NCBI RefSeq assembly: GCF_003667275.1
Contig: NZ_RCNV01000007.1
Coordinates: 1 to 64,000, forward strand
DNA from: Mesonia aquimarina
GTDB lineage: Bacteria; Bacteroidota; Bacteroidia; Flavobacteriales; Flavobacteriaceae
Direction: 5' to 3'
Length of the DNA stretch: 64,000 nucleotides
Positions 17,194 through 25,368 of the stretch are shown here, in pieces (within the stretch, counting starts at the first letter, position 1; each line of letters begins with the position of its first letter). A program made the position numbers and the translations under genes. The notes beneath the pieces were generated by a model. That model ran no database searches. It was not told the DNA's origin and worked only from the letters and a program-made list of their open reading frames with translations.

Positions 17194-18240
17194 GTGAAAG
17201 AAAAGAAAAAAGACATACGTGCATTAAACAAAAAGGAGTTACAAGATTTTTTTGTTTCTATAGGAGATAAAAGTTTTAGAGGAACACAAGTTTATGAGTG
17301 GTTGTGGAGCAAAGGAGCTCACAGTTTCGAAGCAATGACTAATATCTCTAAATCTACACGTCAGCTTTTGGAAGATAATTTCGTGATCAATCATATAGAA
17401 GTTGACGAAATGCAAAGAAGCAAAGACGGAACCATAAAGAACGCTGTTAAATTACATGATGGTTTTACGGTAGAATCTGTCTTAATACCTACATACTCTA
17501 GAACTACTGCCTGTGTATCATCTCAGGTGGGCTGTAGTTTAGATTGTAAATTTTGTGCTACTGCAAAGCTTAAAAGAATGCGTAATCTAAACCCTGATGA
17601 GATTTACGATCAAGTGGTTGCTATAGATCAAGAAAGCAGGTTGTACAATAATAGACCCCTTTCTAATATTGTTTTTATGGGAATGGGAGAACCTTTAATG
17701 AATTATAATAATGTTTTAAAATCTATAGAAAAAATAACCTCTCCAGAAGGCCTAGGTATGTCGCCAAAACGAATTACAGTTTCTACTTCTGGCGTTCCTA
17801 AGATGATCAAAAAGTTAGCTGATGACGAGGTGAAATTCAATTTGGCTTTGTCTCTACATTCAGCTATAGATGAGGTAAGAACTTCTATAATGCCTTTTAA
17901 TAAGAATTTTCCTTTAGAAGATTTAAAAGATTCTTTAGTACATTGGTATTTTAAAACTAAAAAAAGGGTAACCTACGAATATTTAATTTGGAAAGACATT
18001 AATGATCGTCAAAAAGACATAGATGCATTAGTTGAGTTTTGTAAAATAATTCCTTGTAAAGTAAATATTATAGAATATAACCCTATCGATGACGGGATTT
18101 TTCAACAAGCCAATTCTCAAATAACGGATCGTTATCAAGATGCTTTAGAAAAAAACGGGATAACTGTTACGGTACGTCGTTCACGGGGAAAAGATATTGA
18201 TGCTGCGTGTGGACAATTGGCAAATAAATCTTCTAAATAA
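17194..18240 (+). CDS. rlmN: Dual-specificity 23S rRNA/tRNA adenine-C2 methyltransferase
   Basis: 348 aa, GTG start. RlmN is a radical-SAM enzyme that methylates C2 of A2503 in 23S rRNA and A37 in some tRNAs. The CxxxCxxC cluster motif reads CSLDCKFC near residues 114-121. FMGMGEPLMNY near 158, RITVSTSGV and LALSLHSA follow, and the C-terminal catalytic cysteine lies in DIDAACGQL. The N-terminal HTH-like accessory domain is present. The family-conserved KKDIRAL begins right after the GTG, so the start is unlikely to be much later even though the promoter box is almost adjacent. Confidence 0.95.
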   Translation: MKEKKKDIRALNKKELQDFFVSIGDKSFRGTQVYEWLWSKGAHSFEAMTNISKSTRQLLEDNFVINHIEVDEMQRSKDGTIKNAVKLHDGFTVESVLIPTYSRTTACVSSQVGCSLDCKFCATAKLKRMRNLNPDEIYDQVVAIDQESRLYNNRPLSNIVFMGMGEPLMNYNNVLKSIEKITSPEGLGMSPKRITVSTSGVPKMIKKLADDEVKFNLALSLHSAIDEVRTSIMPFNKNFPLEDLKDSLVHWYFKTKKRVTYEYLIWKDINDRQKDIDALVEFCKIIPCKVNIIEYNPIDDGIFQQANSQITDRYQDALEKNGITVTVRRSRGKDIDAACGQLANKSSK

Positions 18241-18295
18241 AAAAGGTTGAGAAATATTTAAATAATTAATTAATAAATCCAATTACTTGATAAAT

Positions 18296-18329
18296 AAAAA
18301 AAGCTCCGAAAATTTCGGAGCTTTTTTTT
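18296..18329. terminator. Bidirectional terminator between rlmN and a convergent T9SS cargo gene
   Basis: AAAAAAAGCTCCGAA / TTCGGAGCTTTTTTTT perfect hairpin with A- and T-runs on both sides, serving both convergent genes. A near-identical copy lies at 19475-19508. Confidence 0.88.
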
Positions 18330-18358
18330 ATTCAAAAATAGTTTCTTATTGCTAAGAA

Positions 18359-18591
18359 TTATTTCTTGATAAACTTGAAAGTTTGAGTTTTTCCTGCAAT
18401 TTGTACTTGTGCTAAATAAACACCAGCTTTAAAAGAAGAAACATTTACTTCAGTTTGCTGAGCCGAAATATCTTGCGTTGCTACTTGCTGCCCAAGGATG
18501 TTAAAAATTCTTATATTTTCGATAGCTGTGTTTGCTTCAATAGTTAATACGTTATTATTTATATAATGCTTAAATGTATTTTCTGTAACAT
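18359..18591 (-). repeat. Near-identical T9SS tail module, copy 1
   Basis: The DNA of the C-terminal ~75 codons closely matches 19534-19765, including a long shared run around 18497-18590. Only scattered, mostly synonymous changes separate the copies. Confidence 0.75.
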
Positions 18592-19420
18592 TGTTAACAC
18601 TAGCGTCTGGTTCAGTTGTAAATGACCAAACTGGACTATCTGGGGCATCTCCAGCATTATTTTTAGCAACAAGTTTCCAATAATATGTAGTATTGTACTG
18701 AGCTCCGAAAAAATATCTAATTAATCCAGGTGCTTCACCAGCGGATTGAAGATCAGTTTCGCTAGTACCAATAAATAACTCGTAAGATGTTGCAGGAGCT
18801 CCCGTTTGTGCGGCAGAATAAGCCATTAATACTGCGGGTTCTGGGGTTCCATTGTTATCAACACTTTCAATAGCTACATCTGTAGCAGTGTCTTCTGGTA
18901 CAATTGCTTCAGTTACAGCTTCAGGTGCTACACTAATATCTTCTTCTGTAATTACTGTGAAACTCCATTCTTCCGAGCCTGTAGCGCTACCATCTGCATT
19001 TTTAGCGATTATTTGCCATGTGTTTTCTGATCCAAGCCCAACACCAGTAATATTAACACTAGTAGGAGGTGTGGTTTCACCTTCATTTGGGTTTAAAGTT
19101 CCTAATACATTTCCATTAAAAACAACATCATATGCGGTAGGTTCATCTCCAGATGTTGCAGCCTCCCAAGAAAGAGCTACAGCATAAGTAGAAACAGGTT
19201 GACCTTGTTGATTTTGGCCAATAGTTCCAAAAACATAAACGTCTGTTGCTCCATCGGCAGGAGTAGGGTTTGCTGTAGGGTTAGGAACTGCCATTGTTAC
19301 ATTTCCGCCATTGTTAGATTGTGGAGTAAAATTGTATCCTCCATTGGCATCTAAAAATTGCTGCGCATTCATTGTAAATACAGCTGCGATTGCTGCGATA
19401 GTTAGTGTAATTTTTTTCAT
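18359..19420 (-). CDS. T9SS type A cargo protein with fibronectin-III-like repeats
   Basis: 353 aa. The signal peptide is KKITLTIAAIAAVFTMNAQ. Two FnIII-like modules follow, each with DGATDV or TATDV and ending in ENTWQIIAKN / TTYYWKLVAKN then WSFT (about 50-160 and 170-270). The last ~75 residues are a type A sorting tail with NVLTIEANTAIENIRIFNILG, AGVYLAQVQ and terminal FKFIKK. It is predicted to be secreted or surface-attached through T9SS. No enzymatic domain is seen. Its tail and terminator are nearly identical in DNA to those of the neighbour at 19534, showing tandem duplication or gene conversion. Confidence 0.85.
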   Translation of the reverse strand: MKKITLTIAAIAAVFTMNAQQFLDANGGYNFTPQSNNGGNVTMAVPNPTANPTPADGATDVYVFGTIGQNQQGQPVSTYAVALSWEAATSGDEPTAYDVVFNGNVLGTLNPNEGETTPPTSVNITGVGLGSENTWQIIAKNADGSATGSEEWSFTVITEEDISVAPEAVTEAIVPEDTATDVAIESVDNNGTPEPAVLMAYSAAQTGAPATSYELFIGTSETDLQSAGEAPGLIRYFFGAQYNTTYYWKLVAKNNAGDAPDSPVWSFTTEPDASVNNVTENTFKHYINNNVLTIEANTAIENIRIFNILGQQVATQDISAQQTEVNVSSFKAGVYLAQVQIAGKTQTFKFIKK

Positions 19421-19474
19421 TACTATAGATTTTGTTATTTATATATAAATATAAGTTATTTATGAATATAAAAG

Positions 19475-19508
19475 AAAAAAAAGCTCCGAAAATTTCGGAG
19501 CTTTTTTT
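19475..19508 (-). terminator. Terminator of the T9SS cargo gene at 19534
   Basis: Same GCTCCGAA / TTCGGAGC hairpin with flanking A- and T-runs as at 18296-18329. It lies downstream of the minus-strand gene ending at 19534. Confidence 0.85.
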
Positions 19509-19533
19509 AAAAATAATTTCTTATAATTAAAAA

Positions 19534-19765
19534 TTATTTTTTAACAAATTTGAAAGTTTTTACCTTTCCTTCTACTTGTACTTGTGCTAAATAAACACCT
19601 GGTTTGAAAGAAGCAACATTAACTTCAGTTTGTTGAGCAGCAATTTTCTGAGTAGCTACTTGTTGACCAAGAATGTTAAAAATTCTTATATTTTCGATAG
19701 CTGTGTTTGCTTCAACAGTTAAGACGTTGTTATTTATATAATGCTTAAATGTGTTTTCATTAACA
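19534..19765 (-). repeat. Near-identical T9SS tail module, copy 2
   Basis: Partner of 18359-18591; the same tail coding sequence followed by a copy of the same terminator. Confidence 0.75.
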
Positions 19766-20589
19766 GCATCGACTCCTGCTGTACTTTCAGTTGTGAAAGA
19801 CCAAACTTGTACGTTTTCTTGATCTGCAGTTCCTGCTACATTTTGAGGAACAATGGCCCAGAAATATTCTGTGTCATAGTCACCTCCAGTAACAGTTAAT
19901 GCTGTATTTGATGTTGTTGTAATAAGGTTTAATTGTTCTGGACTTGCGCCAAAGAAAACCTGATATGAACTAACTTCACCACCTGTAGTTGGTGCTTCCC
20001 ATGAAACTGAAATACCATTTTCGTTTTGGGCATCTACTGCTACATCTGTCGCTCCATCTTCAGGCATTGGGTTAGTAACTACACCAGGTACTTCAGGTAC
20101 ATCTTCTGTAGAGCTAACCTCAAAATCAAAGCCATCAGCACTCCACATATTATCAAACATAACATAATATGTTTCTCCAGCCGTAGCTAAAAACTGAACT
20201 TCTGAAAGAAGATTATTTTCAGGACTACCTTCTCCTACATAGTTAACATCATCGCTTCCAGCAGTACAAGTTAGTTCTGAACATGATCCAGAATAAATAG
20301 CAACTCTAGTATCTCCACCTTCATTTGCTACTAAGTCAGTAGTAACAGTTACCACTACATCATTAGCACCAGCAGTGTAAGAAAACCATTCAGCGAAATA
20401 ATCTCCTTGAGGGATTACAGGCTGACCTTGGTTCGTAAAACAAACATCACCGGGAACTGGAGCAGTACCATCAATAGTCGTAACTGTATAAGATCCGTCA
20501 GTAATTGTTTGTGCGTCTGCACAAGTATCCTGTGCGTTCATTGTAAATGCTGCAAATATAGCAGCAATAGTTAATGTAATTTTTCTCAT
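19534..20589 (-). CDS. T9SS type A cargo protein with jelly-roll-like and FnIII-like domains
   Basis: 351 aa. The signal peptide ends at FTMNAQ. An N-terminal beta-sandwich (about 20-165) holds CADAQTITDGSY, DYFAEWFSYTAG and EVQFLATAGETYYVMFDN, like pre-peptidase C-terminal or carbohydrate-binding sandwich domains. It contains cysteines that could pair. A single FnIII-like domain (about 175-270) ends in WSFTTE. The sorting tail ends FKFVKK. The first domain differs from the neighbour at 18359 while the rest is related, so the pair is a mosaic. The ligand is unknown. Confidence 0.83.
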   Translation of the reverse strand: MRKITLTIAAIFAAFTMNAQDTCADAQTITDGSYTVTTIDGTAPVPGDVCFTNQGQPVIPQGDYFAEWFSYTAGANDVVVTVTTDLVANEGGDTRVAIYSGSCSELTCTAGSDDVNYVGEGSPENNLLSEVQFLATAGETYYVMFDNMWSADGFDFEVSSTEDVPEVPGVVTNPMPEDGATDVAVDAQNENGISVSWEAPTTGGEVSSYQVFFGASPEQLNLITTTSNTALTVTGGDYDTEYFWAIVPQNVAGTADQENVQVWSFTTESTAGVDAVNENTFKHYINNNVLTVEANTAIENIRIFNILGQQVATQKIAAQQTEVNVASFKPGVYLAQVQVEGKVKTFKFVKK

Positions 20590-20631
20590 AAGAAAATGTT
20601 TTAAATAATTTTATTATTTGATAATGTGGTG

Positions 20632-20639
20632 TAAAGATA
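20632..20639 (-). promoter_or_regulatory. Possible promoter, -7 box, of the T9SS cargo gene
   Basis: The minus strand reads TATCTTTA, one base off TAnnTTTG, about 43 bases before the ATG at 20589. Confidence 0.4.
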
Positions 20640-20696
20640 AAAAAACTATTTATTCTTAAAACCCATTTAACAAATTATTTGCAGTAACTTATTTCC

Positions 20697-20704
20697 TATA
20701 TTTG
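20697..20704 (+). promoter_or_regulatory. Polyprenyl synthetase promoter, -7 box
   Basis: TATATTTG ends six bases before the ATG at 20711. It also shows that the in-frame TTG at 20702 is not the start, because it lies inside the box. The mRNA is probably leaderless. Confidence 0.6.
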
Positions 20705-20710
20705 CCAACC

Positions 20711-21688
20711 ATGAAACCAATAGCGCAAATAAAACAGCCAATTGATTTTGAAATGGAACTCTTTGAAAAAAAGTTTTCCCTTTCAATGTCATCCAAAGTG
20801 GCTTTGCTTAATAAAATAACCCATTATGTAGTAAACCGTAAAGGAAAACAAATGCGTCCGATGTTTGTTTTCCTGGTTTCTAAAATGGTTTCAGGCGGTG
20901 AAGTTAACGAACGTACATATAGAGGCGCTTCGGTTATCGAATTAATCCATACTGCTACTTTAGTGCACGACGATGTTGTTGATGATAGCAATAGGCGTCG
21001 TGGTTTTTTTTCGATCAATGCACTATGGAAAAATAAAATTGCCGTTTTAGTAGGCGATTATTTGCTTTCTAAAGGATTGTTACTTTCTATAGACAATAAT
21101 GATTTTGATTTGCTCAAAATTATTTCAGTAGCGGTTCGAGAAATGAGTGAAGGCGAATTGTTACAAATAGAAAAAGCTAGGAAATTAGATATTACCGAAG
21201 CTGTTTATTACGATATTATTAGGCAAAAAACAGCTACCTTAATTGCGGCTTGTTGCAGTCTGGGTGCCGCTTCGGTTAAACCTGATTCTGAACACGTAGA
21301 GCGAATGCGCAAATTTGGAGAGCTAATAGGGATGGCTTTTCAGATAAAAGATGATTTGTTTGATTATGGGGATGATAAAATAGGGAAGCCTACCGGAATA
21401 GATATTAAAGAGCAAAAAATGACGCTTCCCTTAATTTATAGCTTAGATAATGCTTCGGAAAAAGAAAGGCGCTGGTTGATCAATTCAATTAAGAACCATA
21501 ATAAAGACAAAAAACGCGTCAAAGAAATTATTCAGTTTGTAAAAGATTCTGGCGGTCTAGCATATGCAGTTAAAAAAATGAAGTTTTTTCAGCAAGAAGC
21601 CTTTGAAATTTTAGAAACTTATCCTGATTCGTCTTATAAAGATTCTTTACGCTTGATGATGAATTATGTTATTGATAGAAAAAAATAA
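20711..21688 (+). CDS. Polyprenyl (octaprenyl-type) diphosphate synthase
   Basis: 325 aa from the ATG at 20711. This trans-isoprenyl diphosphate synthase extends FPP with isopentenyl diphosphate, probably for the menaquinone side chain. Motifs are GKQMRPM (about 41-47), the first aspartate-rich motif HDDVVDDSNRRRG (about 79-91), and the second DDLFDYGDD preceded by MAFQIK (about 211). The product length cannot be read reliably. An in-frame TTG at 20702 overlaps the promoter and is rejected as the start. Confidence 0.9.
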   Translation: MKPIAQIKQPIDFEMELFEKKFSLSMSSKVALLNKITHYVVNRKGKQMRPMFVFLVSKMVSGGEVNERTYRGASVIELIHTATLVHDDVVDDSNRRRGFFSINALWKNKIAVLVGDYLLSKGLLLSIDNNDFDLLKIISVAVREMSEGELLQIEKARKLDITEAVYYDIIRQKTATLIAACCSLGAASVKPDSEHVERMRKFGELIGMAFQIKDDLFDYGDDKIGKPTGIDIKEQKMTLPLIYSLDNASEKERRWLINSIKNHNKDKKRVKEIIQFVKDSGGLAYAVKKMKFFQQEAFEILETYPDSSYKDSLRLMMNYVIDRKK

Positions 21689-21754
21689 TTTCAACTCCAG
21701 GCAACCTTTTTTAAAAAATTAGCGTCTATCTTTATAGAACACGTAATAAAAAAG

Positions 21755-22321
21755 GTGAAAGTAATACAATTACATACCAACCAAAAGCGACTTATAAAAA
21801 AGGCGCTTAAGAAAAATAAAGCCGCTCAAGAGGCTTTATATAATCATTACTCTCCTTTAATGTTAAGTGTTTGTAGAATGTATATTAAAGATCTTCATTT
21901 TGCTGAAGATGTGATGCTGAAAGGTTTTTATAAAGTTTTTACACATTTAAAAAATTTTAAACACGAAGGCAGTTTTGAAGGTTGGATTCGAAAAATAATG
22001 GTAAGAGAAGCTATTAGCTTTTTAAGAGTTCACAAAAAACTCTATTGCTCAGAGGAACTTTTAGCGGTTCATTCTATAGAAAATTCTGAACAATTTCAAA
22101 CAGAATCAGAAGTAGATTACATTCAGAAAGAAATAGACAATTTACCCGAAGGTTATAAATTGGTTTTTATGATGTACGCCGTAGAAGGTTACAAACATAA
22201 AGAAATTGCAGAATTATTGAAGATAAGCGAAGGAACATCTAAATCGCAACTTTCTAAAGCGCGAAAGTTGCTGCAAGAGCGCTTAAAAACACAGATTAAA
22301 GAAGGGAATGCAGATGAATGA
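21755..22321 (+). CDS. ECF-type RNA polymerase sigma factor
   Basis: 188 aa, GTG start (MKVIQLHTNQKRLIKKAL). Region 2 covers about 25-95 (ALYNHYSPLMLSVCRMYIKD, then FEGWIRKIMVREAISFLR). Region 4 covers about 125-180 with NLPEGYKLVFMMYAVEGYKHKEIAE and a helix-turn-helix ISEGTSKSQLSKARKLL. It directs RNA polymerase to specific promoters. The next gene overlaps its end by 14 bases and encodes a single-TM protein that looks like an anti-sigma factor. The genes after that encode two barrel-like proteins that may be its regulon or signal sensors (inference). Confidence 0.9.
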   Translation: MKVIQLHTNQKRLIKKALKKNKAAQEALYNHYSPLMLSVCRMYIKDLHFAEDVMLKGFYKVFTHLKNFKHEGSFEGWIRKIMVREAISFLRVHKKLYCSEELLAVHSIENSEQFQTESEVDYIQKEIDNLPEGYKLVFMMYAVEGYKHKEIAELLKISEGTSKSQLSKARKLLQERLKTQIKEGNADE

Positions 22322-23069
22322 GTTTGATGAAAATATTAGTGATAAATTACGTAAAAGAACAATTACGCCTTCTTCAGAAAGCTGGTCTAAGCTTGCTGAT
22401 AAATTAGAACAGAAGGACAAAAAATCAAACAGAAAATTTTGGTGGTTAGGTGTTGCCGCAAGTTTTCTGGCTGGAATTTTATTAAGCAGTTTGTTGTTTA
22501 AAACTGAAGAAATTATACCAGAAAAAAATGATGTTGTAATTGAAGAAAATTTGGTTTTACCGGAACAAAAAAACAAAGAAGAAATTAAATTAATTCCACT
22601 AGAAGTAGATCACGATTTGGTAAATGTAACTACCTCACCAAAAGAATTAAAATCAATTAAAAAAATACCAGCAAAAACAAAGCAGGAAGAAAATCGACCT
22701 AAAAATGTAGTTGCTTCAGCTGAAATTGATAAGTTGGCGACAGAAGAAAAAATAAATCCAGAAAAAGAACATCAATTATTTATTGCTCAAGAAATTGATA
22801 AAAAAGCGCAGGAAGTTGTAGATCGTGTAAAAGAATTAAGCGAAGTACGAGAGGTTACCGATGAAGAAATAGATCAACTTATTAGAAATGCGCAATTAGA
22901 AATTAGAACACGTAAAATTTTTGATGAACAAAAAAATAAAGTAAACGCGCAAGCTTTGCTTCAAGACGTTGAGGCAGAGTTAGATCAATCTTTTAGAGAA
23001 CGAATTTTTGTTGCTATAGAAAATGGTTTTACGCAAGTGAAATCTGCCGTTAGCTTTATGAATCTATAA
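22308..23069 (+). CDS. Putative membrane-anchored anti-sigma factor
   Basis: 253 aa. The cytoplasmic N-terminal ~42 residues contain FDENISDKLRKRTITPSSES, a pattern common in proteins coupled to flavobacterial ECF sigma genes. One TM segment follows at about 44-64 (FWWLGVAASFLAGILL). The rest is a charged, Lys/Glu-rich helical region without a known domain. It overlaps the sigma gene by 14 bases. A second in-frame ATG (22314) is equally possible. The role as anti-sigma is inferred from context, not from a recognised RseA or FecR domain. Confidence 0.65.
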   Translation: MQMNEFDENISDKLRKRTITPSSESWSKLADKLEQKDKKSNRKFWWLGVAASFLAGILLSSLLFKTEEIIPEKNDVVIEENLVLPEQKNKEEIKLIPLEVDHDLVNVTTSPKELKSIKKIPAKTKQEENRPKNVVASAEIDKLATEEKINPEKEHQLFIAQEIDKKAQEVVDRVKELSEVREVTDEEIDQLIRNAQLEIRTRKIFDEQKNKVNAQALLQDVEAELDQSFRERIFVAIENGFTQVKSAVSFMNL

Positions 23070-23092
23070 TTAAAAATCTAAAACTATTCCAT

Positions 23093-24136
23093 ATGAAAAC
23101 TGTTACCATCACTATTAGTATGCTCTTGGCTCTTTTTTGCATAAATGAAGCCGTTTCTCAAATCAGTCTAAATGTCAATGAACAATTCAATTTAAGTATA
23201 GAGAAATTAGAGCAGCAAAAAGACAATATCGAGAACCTTGAAAAAGATAAGCTCAAAAAAGAAGTTCGTGCTATAAACAAACGTTTAGAAGAAGGTGAGA
23301 TTTCAGCAACAAAAGCGGCTGAATTAAAAAAGCAAGCTGCCGAAAAACGCGCGTTAAATATCGAAAATCAATTAACGATCATCGATGAAAATATTGCTTT
23401 GTTAGAACGTAATCAAGAGGAGATCACAGAAGATGACGAGGATTATTACACGAACATGGAATATATGAAAATTGAAAAAGTTGTAGTATACGATTCTGTT
23501 CCACGCCGCACAACTTCAGGAATTACTATGGCAGCAGGTTTTAACAACGCTATAATTGATGGGCAAAGTTTAGACTATTCTCCATATAAAATTGGTGGAA
23601 GTCGTTTTTTTGAAATCGGTTACGAGTTTGAGACGGTCTTGGTAGAAAGTGGTTTTGTGCGCTTTCGTTACGGAATCTCTTTTCAGTTTAATGGATTAAA
23701 AGCAGATGATAATAAATATTTTGTTGATAATGGTGATGAAACTATCTTAGAGGAATTCCCTCATAGTGTGGATAAGGCAAAATTAAGAATGGATAATTTG
23801 GTAATTCCGTTGTATTTAGAATTTGGAGGAACTGAAATTTGCTACAAAAAAGACGATTCATATTATTGGAAACCAGATAAAGTGAAATTCGGACTTGGAG
23901 GTTATGCTGGTGTAAATTTGAACACGATTCAGAAATTAAAATACACGGAAAACGGAGATGATAAAAAAGTAAAATTTTCAGAAAATTACAATACACGAAA
24001 TATAATTTATGGTCTAAGCGCTTACATTGGTTATGATATGTGGTCGCTTTACGCAAAATATGACTTAAACACCATATTTAAGGACAACCCAATAGATCAA
24101 CGAAACGTGGCTGTAGGAGTTAGATTTAGTAAATAG
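23093..24136 (+). CDS. Secreted coiled-coil plus beta-barrel-like protein, copy 1
   Basis: 347 aa. A signal peptide ends near AVSQ. Residues about 33-120 are a Lys/Glu-rich coiled coil (KLEQQKDNIENLEKDKLKKEV, then EISATKAAELKKQAAEKRAL). The remaining ~220 residues alternate hydrophobic and polar positions with aromatic ends, ending VAVGVRFSK, as in outer-membrane beta-barrels. It is predicted to sit in the outer membrane with a periplasmic coiled coil. It follows the anti-sigma candidate by 23 bases and has a paralogue directly downstream. The function is unknown. Confidence 0.7.
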   Translation: MKTVTITISMLLALFCINEAVSQISLNVNEQFNLSIEKLEQQKDNIENLEKDKLKKEVRAINKRLEEGEISATKAAELKKQAAEKRALNIENQLTIIDENIALLERNQEEITEDDEDYYTNMEYMKIEKVVVYDSVPRRTTSGITMAAGFNNAIIDGQSLDYSPYKIGGSRFFEIGYEFETVLVESGFVRFRYGISFQFNGLKADDNKYFVDNGDETILEEFPHSVDKAKLRMDNLVIPLYLEFGGTEICYKKDDSYYWKPDKVKFGLGGYAGVNLNTIQKLKYTENGDDKKVKFSENYNTRNIIYGLSAYIGYDMWSLYAKYDLNTIFKDNPIDQRNVAVGVRFSK

Positions 24137-24183
24137 TCAAAATACAATATTCAATTTTTAAACCTATCTAAAGAATTAATAAG

Positions 24184-25194
24184 ATGAAAAAACTACTTTT
24201 TTTATTGATTATTTTTTCCTCTATCGTAACAAGCGCACAGGAAGAAAAAACAAAAGCGCAAATTAAAATTGAAGAATTACAAGCGCAAAAACAAACTATA
24301 ACAGAACTTGAAAAAGAAAAACTGAAAGAAAAAGTAGCTTCAATTAACGAGCAATTAAAAGAAGATGAGATTTCTGAAGATAAAGCAATCTCGTTAAAAG
24401 AAGAAGCGGCAGAGCAACATGCAATGAATATTGAAAATCAATTAGACTTAATCGATTTAAATATTGAATTGATCAAAAGAAACCAAACCGATTCAATTGC
24501 AAGAAATTCTTACATCGATGTCGGTGCTATTTTAACCGATACCAAACGTATGTCTGCGGTAGATTCTATCCCTCGTATTTTTTTATCAAGCCCTTATGTT
24601 GGTATTGGTGGTAATTCTGTCTTAAATCAGGCACAAGACGTTTATAAAGATATTGGGCTTTACGGTGTATTTGGTCTTCGCTTTACTACGGTTTTTTCAA
24701 GGCAGTCTCCGGAATTTCGTTTAAATTATGGAGTTGAGTTTAGTGTAAATACCTTAAGTGTAAAAGATGATCAATTATTTGCAGATGAATCTGATCAAGC
24801 TGAGTTAATTAATAGTCAATTGGATTTAGATTATTCTCGATTTACTTTAGGAAATCTAATATTCCCAGTTCATTTAGAATATGGGAAAACAAAAATTGAT
24901 TATAGCGGAAGTAGAGCTGAATATTATTTATCAAGCGATTGGAGCTATGGAGTTGGAGGGTTTTTAGGCGCAAAGATGATATCTTCACAAGGATTCAAAT
25001 ATGAAGATGAAGGAGAGGAGGTTGTAAAAACTATTCAGCGATCTTTTAATACTGAAAACTTTTTATATGGTTTAAGCGCTTACGTAGGTTATGGCGATGC
25101 AAAGTTAAATATTCGCTATCATTTAAACTCTATTTTTAAAAGTTCTAATGCAAACGGAAATGTGTTTAGTGTAGGTTTGTTGCTAGGTTATTAA
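24184..25194 (+). CDS. Secreted coiled-coil plus beta-barrel-like protein, copy 2
   Basis: 336 aa, tandem paralogue of the preceding gene. A signal peptide ends at VTSAQ. The coiled coil spans about 22-100 (KIEELQAQKQTITELEKEKLKEKV, then AMNIENQLDLIDLNIELI). The barrel-like region (about 130-336) ends VFSVGLLLGY. The two copies share layout and short motifs (ENFLYGLSAYVGY and NIIYGLSAYIGY) but have diverged, so the duplication is old. Confidence 0.7.
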   Translation: MKKLLFLLIIFSSIVTSAQEEKTKAQIKIEELQAQKQTITELEKEKLKEKVASINEQLKEDEISEDKAISLKEEAAEQHAMNIENQLDLIDLNIELIKRNQTDSIARNSYIDVGAILTDTKRMSAVDSIPRIFLSSPYVGIGGNSVLNQAQDVYKDIGLYGVFGLRFTTVFSRQSPEFRLNYGVEFSVNTLSVKDDQLFADESDQAELINSQLDLDYSRFTLGNLIFPVHLEYGKTKIDYSGSRAEYYLSSDWSYGVGGFLGAKMISSQGFKYEDEGEEVVKTIQRSFNTENFLYGLSAYVGYGDAKLNIRYHLNSIFKSSNANGNVFSVGLLLGY

Positions 25195-25293
25195 CATGTC
25201 TTTTAACACTTGTTCTTTATTATGAAAGTTGAAGGTATATTTACTGATGCACTACTGCTCAAAAAATAGGAAGTTGAGTTTTTAAAGAAATTG

Positions 25294-25326
25294 AAAGGAA
25301 ATGCTTTTTTAGTATTTCCTTTTTTA
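25294..25326 (+). terminator. Terminator of the sigma-factor operon
   Basis: AAAGGAAATGC / GTATTTCCTTT stem with a T-rich loop, then a T-run, 100 bases after the second barrel gene. It lies within the upstream extension of the dnaG open frame. Confidence 0.7.
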
Positions 25327-25334
25327 TTTTATAC

Positions 25335-25342
25335 TATTTTTG
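25335..25342 (+). promoter_or_regulatory. dnaG promoter, -7 box
   Basis: TATTTTTG (TAnnTTTG), 26 bases before the ATG at 25369. It places transcription start inside the longer open frame and supports the internal start. Confidence 0.6.
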
Positions 25343-25368
25343 AACTTCAGAAAAACTTTCAAATTTTT

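Noticed and set aside
25291-25368. Longer N-terminus for dnaG
   Set aside because: It contains a terminator and a -7 box; DnaG similarity begins at 25369.
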